From NCBI GenBank assembly GCA_903848275.1, contig CAINGB010000010.1, positions 1 to 47,133 on the forward strand: a DNA stretch of 47,133 nt, written 5' to 3'. The notes beneath the pieces were generated by a model. The model ran no database searches, was not told where the DNA came from, and saw only the letters and a program-made list of their open reading frames with translations. Shown here in pieces: positions 1 to 7,690 of this stretch. The stretch's first letter is position 1. Every line of letters begins with the position of its first letter. This stretch comes from Candidatus Uhrbacteria bacterium (GTDB lineage: Bacteria; Patescibacteriota; Patescibacteriia; UBA9934). The position numbers and the translations under genes are program-made.

Positions 1-19
1 ACCGAGCATCGGATACCTC

Positions 20-256
20 ATGCGTTCCATCCCTTTTAGCGCCACTTGTCCCTCCGCGTCCCTAGTCGTCATGGTGAATGAGGAGGGTGAGGTCTTCCCA
101 CCAGCCAGCATCATCCTGCCGGACGGCCTCTACCACTTGGCCGACGGTGACAACGGCCAGCACGGATACTTCACTGTACTGCACGGCTCACCCAGCCGCG
201 CCATGCTCTTCGACGCCATACCCGCCGAACCCACAACCTCTTCTCCTGCGCCGTAG
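20..256 (+). CDS. small protein, paralogue 1 of 3 (unknown family)
   Basis: 78-residue protein of unknown function. It shares a core with the proteins at 446 and 751: a short beta-like stretch, then LPDGLYHL, a D/N/G-rich turn, and GYFTVLHGSPSR. The protein at 751 has LPDGIYQL and GRFSVGSGCPSR at the same spacing, so these are paralogues. The ATG at 20 puts the core at the same distance from the N-terminus as in the others, which supports this start, although no clear Shine-Dalgarno is visible and the gene begins near the window edge. It is G+C-rich compared with ftsZ downstream. No signal peptide or membrane segment is seen. A strong terminator follows. Confidence 0.6.
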   Translation: MRSIPFSATCPSASLVVMVNEEGEVFPPASIILPDGLYHLADGDNGQHGYFTVLHGSPSRAMLFDAIPAEPTTSSPAP

Positions 257-276
257 CTCAACCTCGGCCCACCTCG

Positions 277-318
277 ACTGGCACTCCCCGATAGATTCCC
301 GGGGGGTGCCAGTTTTCC
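277..318 (+). terminator. Rho-independent terminator
   Basis: A 14-bp stem (arms 277-290 and 300-313, one G-T wobble) with an 8-nt loop is followed by TTTTCCTTTT. It closes transcription of the gene at 20 and separates it from the next promoter. Confidence 0.85.
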
Positions 319-333
319 TTTTACGTCTAAAAC

Positions 334-362
334 TTGCTAATTTTGCTCACATCTGCTATAAA
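334..362 (+). promoter_or_regulatory. sigma70-type promoter for the 446-1386 genes
   Basis: TTGCTA (334-339), a 17-bp spacer and TATAAA (357-362), with TGC directly before the -10 box. The same TGC-TATA arrangement precedes the other G+C-rich genes of the window. Confidence 0.7.
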
Positions 363-445
363 CAGGCTCTGTTTGGCTGTCACTCTGGCGGTCAGCAGGT
401 TCCTAGCAACCCTCAAAAGTCCCTTTATTGGGCAGGTAAGAAGAC

Positions 446-661
446 ATGTCTTTGTTCAGCGGTCAGAAGCGCGTTCGGGCTCATCGTGGTGACTTCAGTG
501 TCATGGTCACCATCGATCAGCAGGGCAACATCACCAACCCCGATCTGCCATTGCGTACGGGCTACTACGTCCTCGAGGAAGACAACCGCACCTTCGAGGT
601 CGGTCGCCACGGCCAGGTCGGGCAAGCTCGTGTGCAGGGCGGTCTTCCGTTCAAATGTTGA
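446..661 (+). CDS. small protein, paralogue 2 of 3 (unknown family)
   Basis: 71 residues, unknown function. Residues 18-50 (SVMVTIDQQGNI then LPLRTGYYVLEEDN) align with the V-V-x-x-x-G-x-V / LPDGxYxL core of the proteins at 20 and 751. The C-terminal PSR motif of the relatives is missing and the end (GGLPFKC) does not align, so this copy is divergent or shortened. The start follows a good promoter by about 80 nt. The purine-rich AGGTAAGAAG before the ATG may act as a weak ribosome-binding site. It probably forms one transcript with the gene at 751. No membrane segment or signal peptide. Confidence 0.55.
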   Translation: MSLFSGQKRVRAHRGDFSVMVTIDQQGNITNPDLPLRTGYYVLEEDNRTFEVGRHGQVGQARVQGGLPFKC

Positions 662-750
662 CTTTTCCGCCAATCTCAGGCACTATCCGGCCACCAGTCA
701 TTCCGGCTGGCTTCCCCAACCCACTAGCCCTATCGAGGGCGGAGTACAAC

Positions 751-1386
751 ATGCGTACAACCTTCCATGTCACGGATTCCACGGGCCGCACCTACGCGGT
801 CACGGTCGACGGCAAGAACAACGTCACCGTTCTCGGCGACGACCAGTTGCCCGACGGCATCTACCAGCTCCACGCGCTCGACGACGAGCTGGTCGAGCAT
901 GGGCGCTTCTCGGTCGGCAGCGGTTGCCCCAGCCGGGTCGTCCGCACCACGCCCGACAGCCGCCGCAGCGAGCCTGACAGCCTGGCACCGTTGGCCGGCA
1001 ACGCCTTCGCCTACCGCAACTTCCTGCACCGCCTCGAGTACCGCCGCACCATCCTCGATGGTCTGTCCTGCAACCTCTGCAACCAGCTGCACAGCGCCAC
1101 CCAGCTGTCGGCGGACACGTTGCAGGCCTGGCGCCTCGACCTGCAGGAACGTCTGGCCTTCGAGGAGACGCGGTTGTCGAGCCGCATCCTGATGGAGCTC
1201 ACCAGGGAGAGCACCTCCCACGCGTCCCGCACCTACTTCCAGTTCAAGGACCGTCAGCAGGCGCTCGACACCTGGCGTCGTCTCGAGCATCTGCTCGTCT
1301 GGCAGTCGAACCAGCCCGAGGTGGAGAAGTCGCCCGCGCCGCCCGCCGCCACGCTCTTCGGCACCCCGGAGGAAGCCCAGGCCTAG
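751..1386 (+). CDS. paralogue 3 of 3 with helical C-terminal extension
   Basis: 211 residues. The first ~70 carry the shared core (YAVTVDGKNNV, LPDGIYQLHALDDE, GRFSVGSGCPSR). Residues ~85-190 are an added charged, probably helical region with two cysteines (SCNLCNQLH), rich in L, R and E. An upstream in-frame ATG at 655 exists, but the ATG at 751 has GCGGAG at -10 and restores the paralogue spacing, so it is preferred. The tail is proline/alanine-rich. Function unknown: the core looks like a small beta domain and the extension could mediate assembly. High G+C codon use matches the lipoprotein island at 34-41 kb. Confidence 0.65.
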   Translation: MRTTFHVTDSTGRTYAVTVDGKNNVTVLGDDQLPDGIYQLHALDDELVEHGRFSVGSGCPSRVVRTTPDSRRSEPDSLAPLAGNAFAYRNFLHRLEYRRTILDGLSCNLCNQLHSATQLSADTLQAWRLDLQERLAFEETRLSSRILMELTRESTSHASRTYFQFKDRQQALDTWRRLEHLLVWQSNQPEVEKSPAPPAATLFGTPEEAQA

Positions 1387-1402
1387 CCACCGTCGGCGTT
1401 CA

Positions 1403-1427
1403 CCACGTCGGTCGCGACCGACCGTGG
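1403..1427. repeat. degenerate copy of the 24-bp palindromic element
   Basis: Left arm CCACGTCGGTCG is intact; the right arm carries one extra C, making 25 bp. It lies 16 bp after a stop codon and just before a terminator, like the copy at 38876. No flanking direct repeat is visible. Confidence 0.75.
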
Positions 1428-1440
1428 CGCGTCACCTTAA

Positions 1441-1475
1441 TCAGTCTGTCCCTCGCGGCAGACTGGTTTTGTTTT
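1441..1475 (+). terminator. Rho-independent terminator of the 446-1386 genes
   Basis: An 8-bp stem TCAGTCTG/CAGACTGG with a 10-nt loop is followed by TTTTGTTTT. Confidence 0.8.
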
Positions 1476-1558
1476 CAGGCTGAACACCTTTAGCAGCCTG
1501 AGCCTTGTAGGAGCGAGTAACTGCCATATCTCCTATGACGACGCCAACCTCGGCCCTG

Positions 1559-1582
1559 CCACGTCGGTCGCGACCGACGTGG
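1559..1582. repeat. 24-bp perfect palindrome with 4-bp flanking direct repeats
   Basis: Half-site CCACGTCGGTCG followed by its exact complement. It is flanked by CCTG/CCTG, which looks like a target duplication, and sits inside element E1. Confidence 0.8.
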
Positions 1583-1711
1583 CCTGCGCCAGCGCCCGAG
1601 TTCGAGCCCCCGCCAAGCGCAGCGCAGGCGAAGCGAGCGGCGAATAGTCGAGAGCGTAGGCGAGTTATTTTTTTACGAAGCCAAGCGGCAGACTATTCGG
1701 TAAGCGAGCAG

Positions 1712-1720
1712 TTATCCACA
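1712..1720 (+). promoter_or_regulatory. DnaA-box consensus TTATCCACA
   Basis: Exact match to the high-affinity DnaA box, one of five in the window, all extended to TTATCCACAG. Whether DnaA binds here is inference. Confidence 0.5.
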
Positions 1721-1833
1721 GACAACATGGAGACTTTATTCCTCCTATGTTAGGCTGCTAGTAAGAATTTTATTTACGCTTAGCCAAATTGAATACTTAA
1801 AGTGTTCAGGGGAGGGGATGAACATCAATTGTT

Positions 1834-3141
1834 ATGGCCGAATTTAAACCGGAAATCGAAACCGCTGCCAAAATCAAAGTCATCGGCGTGGGTGGCGGTG
1901 GTGGCTCAGCCCTCAACCGCATGATCTTGGAGAAGTTGCGCGGCGTCGACTTCATCGCCGTCAACACGGACGCTCAAGCGCTCCATGCCAATCTTGCCCT
2001 GACCAAAATCCCTATCGGTAAAACCGCCACCCGTGGTTTGGGTGCTGGCATGAATCCGGAAGTTGGTCGTCGCGCTGCGGAAGAAAATGCCAACGACATT
2101 AGGACTGCTATCGCCGGGGCCGACATGGTCTTCCTCACTTGTGGCTTGGGTGGTGGTACCGGCAGTGGCGCCATTCCAGAAATTGCTAAAATCGCCCGCG
2201 AGGTCGGTGCCCTCACCGTGGCCGTCGTCACCAAGCCTTTCGGTTTCGAAGGCGCCCAGCGTAAACGCATTGCCGACGAAGCCTACGCTGAACTCTGCGC
2301 TCAGGTCGACACCGTCATCACCATTCCAAACGACCGCGTCCTGCAAATCATCGACAAGAAAACTTCACTCCTCGACGCCTTCAAAATTGTCGACGACGTG
2401 CTCCGCCAAGGCGTGCAGGGGATTTCGGAAATCATCACCATTCCAGGCCTCATCAACGTCGACTTCGCGGACGTCAAAGCCATCATGCAAAACGCCGGTA
2501 GCGCGCTCATGGGCATCGGTCGGGCCTCGGGCGAGAACCGTGCTGTGGAAGCTGCCAAGCAAGCCATCGCCTCACCCTTACTCGAACTTTCCATCGACGG
2601 CGCCAAGGGCATTCTCTTTACCGTCACCGGCAGTGCGGACCTCGCCATGTACGAAGTCGCTGAAGCCGCCAAAATCATCACCGGTTCCGCGGACGAAGAC
2701 GCTCGTGTCATCTTCGGTGCCAACATCGACGAAACTTTGCAAGACGAAGTTCGCATCACCGTCGTCGCTACTGGCTTCGACAACCGTGACCACCGCCGCG
2801 CCCCTTCACTGGCTGGCGACGTCGAAATCACGCCACAAAGCAGCTGGAACGCCCCTCGTCGCGATGATTATCGCTCTGCTCCAGCCGTTCCAGCTCGCAA
2901 CAGCTACATGCCGGTCAAGGAATCACCGTTTACTGAACGACGCGTGTCAGTCGCTGAACCAAGTCGCAGCTCGGTTTCGCCCGCCGGGACGCGTGACCCT
3001 TACGAAGAAGATCCTCGTCAGCAAATTCCCGTCTACACGCCACCAACACCACAGCAACCAGCCCAGGTCCAAGCCCAACCCAAAAAAGATGACGACGACG
3101 AGCTTGGTATTCCTGCTTTTATCAGACGCAAGATGATGTAG
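1834..3141 (+). CDS. ftsZ: cell division GTPase FtsZ
   Basis: FtsZ polymerises at mid-cell into the Z ring that scaffolds division. The 435-residue protein has the N-terminal glycine-rich loop (GVGGGGGSALNRM, residues 18-30), the tubulin signature GGGTGSG (106-112), the T7-loop region (IPGLINVDFADVK), a variable proline/glutamine-rich linker (~325-415) and a C-terminal tail ending DDELGIPAFIRRKMM, the usual docking peptide for FtsA/ZipA/SepF-type partners. Length is normal. A purine-rich AGGGGAGGGG lies 16 nt upstream of the ATG, which is long for a Shine-Dalgarno. The stop is 1 nt from the nrdR start, so the two are probably coupled. Confidence 0.98.
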   Translation: MAEFKPEIETAAKIKVIGVGGGGGSALNRMILEKLRGVDFIAVNTDAQALHANLALTKIPIGKTATRGLGAGMNPEVGRRAAEENANDIRTAIAGADMVFLTCGLGGGTGSGAIPEIAKIAREVGALTVAVVTKPFGFEGAQRKRIADEAYAELCAQVDTVITIPNDRVLQIIDKKTSLLDAFKIVDDVLRQGVQGISEIITIPGLINVDFADVKAIMQNAGSALMGIGRASGENRAVEAAKQAIASPLLELSIDGAKGILFTVTGSADLAMYEVAEAAKIITGSADEDARVIFGANIDETLQDEVRITVVATGFDNRDHRRAPSLAGDVEITPQSSWNAPRRDDYRSAPAVPARNSYMPVKESPFTERRVSVAEPSRSSVSPAGTRDPYEEDPRQQIPVYTPPTPQQPAQVQAQPKKDDDDELGIPAFIRRKMM

Positions 3142-3142
3142 T

Positions 3143-3616
3143 ATGTTCTGTCCGGTCTGTAGTGGAAAATCGACAAGAGTCATCGATTCTCGACTTTCGG
3201 CCGACAGCTTAACGGTGCGCCGTCGCCGCGAATGCGAGAAAGCCAAATGTGCTTTTCGTTTCTCAACGGTCGAAGAAATAGAAATCCTCGACGTCACTGT
3301 GGTCAAGCGTAACGGTCGCCGCGAATCCTACAATCGCGAAAAAATCGAAAGCGGCCTCAAAAAATCTTTAGAGAAGCGCCCGTACACCGACGTCCAATTC
3401 CGCACCCTCGTGCACACCATTGAACGCGAAATCCAAAAGGGGAGAGGCTCGGAAATCACCAGCCGCGACATCGGCGCCATTCTCATGGAGCAACTCCGCA
3501 GCTTCGACAAAGTTGCCTATATCCGTTACGCCAGCGTCTATCACTCCTTCGAAGACGTCGCTACCTTCGCGGAAGAGTTGCGCAAACTCGGTGCAGTGGG
3601 GAAGAAGAAAAAATAA
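3143..3616 (+). CDS. nrdR: transcriptional repressor NrdR
   Basis: NrdR senses (d)ATP through an ATP-cone and represses ribonucleotide reductase genes. The 157-residue protein has an N-terminal zinc ribbon (FCPVC at residues 3-6; second pair C31 and C36), the VIDSR and RRRREC hallmarks, and an ATP-cone from ~46 (VVKRNGRRESYNREKIESGL) to ~136 (SVYHSFEDV). The second cysteine pair is CEKAKC (CX4C) instead of the usual CX2C, an unusual spacing. The lysine-rich tail is disordered-looking. It starts 1 nt after ftsZ. No ribonucleotide reductase gene is present in the window, so its targets are elsewhere. Confidence 0.95.
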   Translation: MFCPVCSGKSTRVIDSRLSADSLTVRRRRECEKAKCAFRFSTVEEIEILDVTVVKRNGRRESYNREKIESGLKKSLEKRPYTDVQFRTLVHTIEREIQKGRGSEITSRDIGAILMEQLRSFDKVAYIRYASVYHSFEDVATFAEELRKLGAVGKKKK

Positions 3617-3632
3617 CTACAGAAATAAAAAC

Positions 3633-3665
3633 AAAATGATGTTATACTAATGACATCATTTTTGT
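3633..3665 (+). terminator. hairpin between nrdR and pyk carrying a -10-like loop
   Basis: Perfect 10-bp arms AAAATGATGT/ACATCATTTT around the loop TATACTAATG, followed by TTTTTG. It can end the ftsZ-nrdR transcript. The TATACT in the loop (3643-3648) could serve as a -10 box for pyk, which would give pyk a leader of only about 12 nt. No good -35 is visible. Confidence 0.6.
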
Positions 3666-3666
3666 T

Positions 3667-5073
3667 ATGGAGGAAACGCGCACCAAAATAATCTGCACCA
3701 TCGGCCCGGCCTCGAGTTCGGTGTCTATGTTGGTGCGTATGATTAACGCTGGAATGAGAGTTGCCAGGCTCAACTTTTCTCACGGCGATCATCCAAGTCA
3801 CGCCGCGCTCATCAAAACTGTCCGCGCCGCGGCACGCAAGGCTGGTCAGACGGTAGCCATCCTGCAAGACTTGCAAGGCCCCAAAATCCGCGTCGGTGAG
3901 TTGCCAGCCAAGGGCGTCATTCTCCACAAAGCCGAGAAAATAATTCTCACAACATCACTCGTCGCTTACAAAACTGGCGGCGCGATCCCCGTCACTTACG
4001 CCTCGCTGCACCGTGACGTCAAAGTCGGCCACCGCCTTCTCTTCGACGACGGCACCATCGAGGTAGTTGTGGAGAAAGTCCGCGGCCACAATATCACCGC
4101 CAAGGTCAAAGTCCCCGGCGTTCTTACTTCCCACAAAGGCCTCAACTTGCCGGACTCAATGGTCGGCGAGGCCTCATTCACGCCCAAAGATCGCGAGGAT
4201 CTCCTCTTCGGCGTCAGCCAGGGCGTGGACTGGGTCGCGCTCTCTTTCGTTTCCTGCGCCGACGACATCATCACCGCCCGTTCCGTCGCTAAGTCAGCCG
4301 CCAAAGCCGCTGGCGTGCCCGTCCCGCTGTTCTTCGCCAAAGTCGAGCGTCGTACCGCACTCGATAACTTCCCCGAAATTCTCGCTGCTGCGGACGGCAT
4401 CCTCTTGGGCCGTGGCGATTTGGGCGTGGAAGTTCGCCCCGAAGAAGTCCCTGAAATCCAAAAAGATATCGTCGAAGCCTGTCGTCAAGCTGGCAAACCA
4501 GTTGTTGTGGCCACCCAAATGCTCAATTCCATGGTTACCAATCCGCGGGGGACTCGCGCCGAAATCTCCGACGTCGCCAACGCTGTCTTTGATCACACCG
4601 ACGCCGTCATGCTCTCCGCCGAAAGTGCCACTGGCCGTTATCCGGCCGTCACCGTGGCCGCTATGACCGCCGTCATCCGTGAAGCCGAGAAGTCGCGCTA
4701 CGACGACATTCATCACGTCTCACTCCGCGTGCCCGACGTCGCCGAGGCCCTCGCGCAATCAGTTCACGTTCTCGCCGCCAGTGGCCTCATTTCCGCCATC
4801 GTCGTGGTCGCCGGCCAAGGCGTCGTCGCTCAACAAATTAACATGTTCCGCCCCGACGTCCCAGTTTTCATGGTCTGTCCCGACGAGTCGACTGCTCGTC
4901 GCGCCATCGTCGCTTCCGGTATTATTCCCCTCATCATGGCCGACTCTCCCGGTACTCTCATCTCTCGCCTGCAAACAAAAATCCACCACGACAAACTAGT
5001 TCGTCGTGGTTCGCAAATCGCTGTCGTCATCAGTAACGGCGCCGAAATCAAACTCTCTATAGTTCACGTTTAG
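3667..5073 (+). CDS. pyk: pyruvate kinase
   Basis: Catalyses phosphoenolpyruvate + ADP to pyruvate + ATP, the last step of lower glycolysis. The 468 residues begin MEETRTKIICTIGPASSS, the family N-terminus, and contain the B-domain (~70-165), the active-site segment FFAKVERRTALDN, the metal/phosphate segment GILLGRGDLGVEV and the ATQMLNSMV / TDAVMLSAESATGRYP region, then the C-domain. Length is normal for a bacterial enzyme. The ATG at 3667 has no upstream Shine-Dalgarno (a GGAGGA lies just inside the gene), so it may be read from a very short leader. A long hairpin follows the stop. Confidence 0.97.
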   Translation: MEETRTKIICTIGPASSSVSMLVRMINAGMRVARLNFSHGDHPSHAALIKTVRAAARKAGQTVAILQDLQGPKIRVGELPAKGVILHKAEKIILTTSLVAYKTGGAIPVTYASLHRDVKVGHRLLFDDGTIEVVVEKVRGHNITAKVKVPGVLTSHKGLNLPDSMVGEASFTPKDREDLLFGVSQGVDWVALSFVSCADDIITARSVAKSAAKAAGVPVPLFFAKVERRTALDNFPEILAAADGILLGRGDLGVEVRPEEVPEIQKDIVEACRQAGKPVVVATQMLNSMVTNPRGTRAEISDVANAVFDHTDAVMLSAESATGRYPAVTVAAMTAVIREAEKSRYDDIHHVSLRVPDVAEALAQSVHVLAASGLISAIVVVAGQGVVAQQINMFRPDVPVFMVCPDESTARRAIVASGIIPLIMADSPGTLISRLQTKIHHDKLVRRGSQIAVVISNGAEIKLSIVHV

Positions 5074-5081
5074 GCTAACGA

Positions 5082-5124
5082 CATATTCATCGGACGTAGA
5101 CTCGGTCTACGTCGGATGTATATG
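5082..5124. terminator. 20-bp-arm hairpin downstream of pyk
   Basis: Arms 5082-5101 and 5105-5124 pair with only two mismatches around a TCG loop, with the inner 9 bp GACGTAGAC/GTCTACGTC perfect. There is no U-run, so a role as transcript-end stabiliser or a palindromic repeat is as likely as termination. It lies between two convergent genes. Confidence 0.5.
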
Positions 5125-5149
5125 GTACGAGCCAATAAAAAGGAATTCG

Positions 5150-5389
5150 TCAATGCGTCAAATTAGCCAACCAGGCCGGCAACAGTGGTAAAACAATCCT
5201 CGACGCAATAAAAATCGCTATCCCAAAAATCACCGTTCCACCAATCGCAATGCCAAAACCATAGACAATCCCGTCGAGCAGGCGATGCATTAGCCGCTTG
5301 CTTGTTTTAATCGAATCGACGTAAACTTTACGGGTCTTGCTGATCTCCTCTACCAACTGCTGTTCTTCACTAGCGAGCGATTTCTTCAT
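5150..5389 (-). CDS. small membrane protein, DUF5665-like
   Basis: 79 residues: a charged, helical N-terminal half (EEQQLVEEISKTRKVYVDS) followed by one or two hydrophobic segments (~40-62 GIVYGFGIAIGGTVIFGIAI and ~62-75). This layout resembles the DUF5665 family of short CPR/Firmicutes membrane proteins of unknown function; the assignment is from memory of the pattern. It is divergent from the P-loop gene at 5414 with only 24 bp between starts, so their promoters overlap. The stop is TGA. Confidence 0.6.
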   Translation of the reverse strand: MKKSLASEEQQLVEEISKTRKVYVDSIKTSKRLMHRLLDGIVYGFGIAIGGTVIFGIAIFIASRIVLPLLPAWLANLTH

Positions 5390-5413
5390 ATTGTTTCCAG
5401 TATATCACCCATT

Positions 5414-5935
5414 ATGAAACTCATCATCATCAACGGTCCCTGGGGAGTAGGTAAGTCCACCACCGCCGCGCTTCTGCATCACGAATTGCCCGGCTCTTTT
5501 CACCTCGAACTCGACGTATTGCGCCGTTGTATTAGCGGCTACGAACAGGACCGTCAAAAAAGTTTTTATTTCTCACTGACCCTCGCACTCGGCATCATGG
5601 AAACTTGTTTCGCCGACGGTCGTGACGTCATCATCGATAAAATGTTCTTCGACGGGGAAGTCATCGATCAACTCATCACCGTTGCCGCCAAGTTCGACGC
5701 TAGCGTCCACGAATTCATTCTCTGGTGCGACAACCGCACTCTCCTGGAACGCGGCGCCACCCGCGGCTATTCAAGCGGAGTCTTCTCCATCGACAAAGCC
5801 CAGCGCTCCTGGGAACTCATCGCCAAACTTATCCCTCTGCGCCCCACGGCCACCGTCCTCGACACGAACTCTCTCTCACCGGCAGACGTGGCTCAAAAAA
5901 TTATGGTCTACCTCAAAGATATACCTTTGACGTAG
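5414..5935 (+). CDS. P-loop NTPase/kinase-like protein (AAA_33/zeta-toxin-like)
   Basis: 173 residues with an N-terminal beta strand (KLIIING) leading into the Walker A motif GPWGVGKST (residues ~8-16). Next come an LELD segment where small-molecule kinases bind substrate, a DVIIDKMFF stretch resembling a Walker B/second acidic strand, and an R-rich lid-like region (LLERGATRG). This fits the small kinases that phosphorylate nucleosides, sugars or antibiotics, but the substrate cannot be read from sequence. It is transcribed away from the DUF5665-like gene; no operon partner follows. Confidence 0.7.
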   Translation: MKLIIINGPWGVGKSTTAALLHHELPGSFHLELDVLRRCISGYEQDRQKSFYFSLTLALGIMETCFADGRDVIIDKMFFDGEVIDQLITVAAKFDASVHEFILWCDNRTLLERGATRGYSSGVFSIDKAQRSWELIAKLIPLRPTATVLDTNSLSPADVAQKIMVYLKDIPLT

Positions 5936-5941
5936 ACACAC

Positions 5942-5950
5942 TTATCCACA
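5942..5950 (+). promoter_or_regulatory. DnaA-box consensus TTATCCACA
   Basis: Exact 9-mer, extended to TTATCCACAG, just after the stop of the P-loop gene. Confidence 0.5.
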
Positions 5951-5959
5951 GAAAATATC

Positions 5960-6420
5960 CTTAAATAGCAAGAGCGCCCAGATTTCTCTGAGCGCTCGAG
6001 AGCTTCGTGTTGGAGTACCTTCACGAAAGTGAGTCTGGTTGGAGCTGCTAACCTCCTACCTATCCGGGTCAATCGAGTCGACCCCAGCCTAGACTCGTAA
6101 GCATCCTTGCAGGACACCCACATTAGGCAACGCCAGTTTTACCTAGCGTGAGCAGTGGATCTACCAGTATGAGCGCGGCTCAAGCTCGGTCCTGGTGTGA
6201 GTTCATAGTCGAGTGCTATGCGCTCAGCTCATCTTTCGATGGAATGGGTGAAATAGTTGGTAACTTTCGAGGGGCCTTTTGGGCGACAAGATCGTTATGG
6301 TTCCAACCACTCCCTACAAACCCACATTTCCTCGAGGTCTGTAGTAACTTACGGTTACCCGTTAGCTTGGCGCAAGACTACAGGCGAAAATTAGTTAAGT
6401 CAAGCCTAGACACCTAATAA
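5960..6420 (-). other. ~460-bp non-coding stretch, possible minus-strand RNA
   Basis: No convincing gene. A 10-bp hairpin (5972-5981 with 5988-5997, one wobble) precedes TTGCTATTT on the minus strand and looks like a terminator for leftward transcription. A possible minus-strand promoter is TTGACT (6398-6403), a 17-bp spacer and a weak TAGTCT (6375-6380). That would give an RNA of about 400 nt. I looked for RNase P, SRP and 6S hallmarks and could not recognise any. The only frame (6148-6417, GTG start) has unconvincing composition. Confidence 0.3.
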
Positions 6421-6440
6421 AAAAAACCTAATTAGCTCAA

Positions 6441-6495
6441 AAAGAAAGCCCCCTGCTTTAACGGGTTACCATCCGGTAACCCAACGCAGGAGGTC
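6441..6495 (-). terminator. Rho-independent terminator of the secreted-protein gene
   Basis: On the minus strand an outer stem (CCTCCTGC with GCAGGGGG, one mismatch) encloses a perfect inner stem GGGTTACC/GGTAACCC and is followed by CTTTCTTTTT. Confidence 0.85.
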
Positions 6496-6556
6496 TTACT
6501 TCTTCTACCTTTAAGGTATCATAGTCAGTAGCAAGAATCAAGAGCCGTCAATACCT

Positions 6557-7657
6557 CTAAAAATTACTATCAATGCTCGTCACTGCAGCCTTTGCCGTAG
6601 CCGCATCGTAGTCGGTTGACTGATCAATTACGCTACCAATCGAGTAATTGCCGCGGAGAACTGCGGACACGGTTACGAGCGACGCTTGCCAGTTGGTGGC
6701 GTAGTCGGCCTTGACCAGAGCCTCGGTTAAGTAGTGGTGTAGTACAGCACCACGACTGATCGCATAAACCTCATTAGCGCTCGTAAATTTAACCAGCACC
6801 GTGCCTGGATGAAGCGTCACATTTTTGCCAAGCGACAGCGTCGACATAAACGCCGAGCTGACGGTTTTGACGCCACTCCAGTTGCTATACCAAGTGTAGT
6901 ACACGGCTTCGGTGGGGAAGGCGTGACGCTTGCCATCAGTACCTAGGTAATACACAGCGTGGCAATCATCGCTTTTTTTAACATTACTGCCGCAAGCCGT
7001 CTTAATCCTATCGCCAGCAGTAGCCTCGGCTGGAACGCCATAACCCGTTATCGCCACCGTGCGACTGGCTCCGAGAGTCGAATTTCCATCACCATCGGTG
7101 CAACTTACAGCTGCCTGCACTGCGCCATAGCCATCGGTACTGACGGTGTTGAAGGCGTAGTCAGTACTCCAAGTCGCATCCCAAGTATTACCCTGGTGCG
7201 TCAAATCGGCCACGCTGATATGATCCACCATCAAGCGGCACGACGTCACCAGCGCTTCACCTGTCGCCGACACTGTCACCTTCGTCGACACATTGGCCGT
7301 TGCCTTCGAAGTAGAAACCTGCGACACGGTCGGGCCGACGGTATCAATCTCGAAGGTCATTGAGCTGCTGTTACTGATGGCATTATGATTATCGTGGGCT
7401 CGCACGTAAAAAGTGTGCCAGCCGTTCGCTTGTGTCGGCAGAGTATAAGTAAAGACGTTGCCAATCCCGCTGTAACCGCCGGCATCTACGGCTGCGTCAT
7501 ACCAGGTCGCCCCGCTTGGCGCACTCCAGCTGAACGTCGGCGTGGTGTCGTTCGTATACTGGCCGGGGGAGATCGTCAGACTATTCGGTGCGCTAACGGA
7601 GGCAAAAGCCACACTTGGCACAGCGAACATCGCGAGGGCAAGTAGAAGTATTTTCAT
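6557..7657 (-). CDS. secreted Ig-like protein with CPR-type C-terminal repeat domain
   Basis: 366 residues from the ATG at 7657, which begins a typical signal peptide (MKILLLALAMFAVPSVAFA); the longer frame adds nine residues before it and is less likely. Residues ~25-105 and ~110-210 look like Ig/bacterial-type beta domains (TPTFSWSAPSGATWYDA, TFEIDTVGPTVS). The C-terminal ~150 residues carry VYYLGTDGKRHAFPTEAVYYTWY and LHPGTVLVKFTSANEVYAISRGA, a repeat I recognise from many CPR exported proteins, usually of unknown function. The protein probably sits at the cell surface or is released. There is no clear ribosome-binding site. A strong terminator follows and the gene appears monocistronic. 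Confidence 0.75.
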   Translation of the reverse strand: MKILLLALAMFAVPSVAFASVSAPNSLTISPGQYTNDTTPTFSWSAPSGATWYDAAVDAGGYSGIGNVFTYTLPTQANGWHTFYVRAHDNHNAISNSSSMTFEIDTVGPTVSQVSTSKATANVSTKVTVSATGEALVTSCRLMVDHISVADLTHQGNTWDATWSTDYAFNTVSTDGYGAVQAAVSCTDGDGNSTLGASRTVAITGYGVPAEATAGDRIKTACGSNVKKSDDCHAVYYLGTDGKRHAFPTEAVYYTWYSNWSGVKTVSSAFMSTLSLGKNVTLHPGTVLVKFTSANEVYAISRGAVLHHYLTEALVKADYATNWQASLVTVSAVLRGNYSIGSVIDQSTDYDAATAKAAVTSIDSNF

Positions 7658-7690
7658 ATACTGTAATGCTGAGCCAGTTCGCACCTGTTG

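Larger units (their letters stand above)
1491..1760. repeat. long structured repeat element E1, interrupted by a palindrome
   Basis: No gene in this ~270-bp stretch. The ends are inverted: TAGCAGCCT...TAGGAG (1491-1513) pairs with CTCCTA...AGGCTGCTA (1742-1760), and an inner 9-bp stem joins 1641-1649 with 1691-1699. The left ~110 bp is related to 42588-42663: both share GCCTGAGCCTTGTAGGAG, then TGACGACGC, CCTCGGCCCTG and GCGCCCGAGT (ACCGCCCGAGT in the other copy). Here the 24-bp palindrome 1559-1582 splits CCTCGGCCCTG from the rest and is flanked by CCTG on both sides (1555-1558, 1583-1586). The other copy has a single CCTG. Open reading frames here look spurious. Confidence 0.65.

Noticed and set aside
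1535-1753. 72-residue plus-strand frame
   Set aside because: It spans the inverted-repeat element E1 and the inserted palindrome; there is no ribosome-binding site.
6148-6417. 89-residue frame with GTG start
   Set aside because: No ribosome-binding site, odd composition, no domain, and it lies in a region better explained as non-coding.
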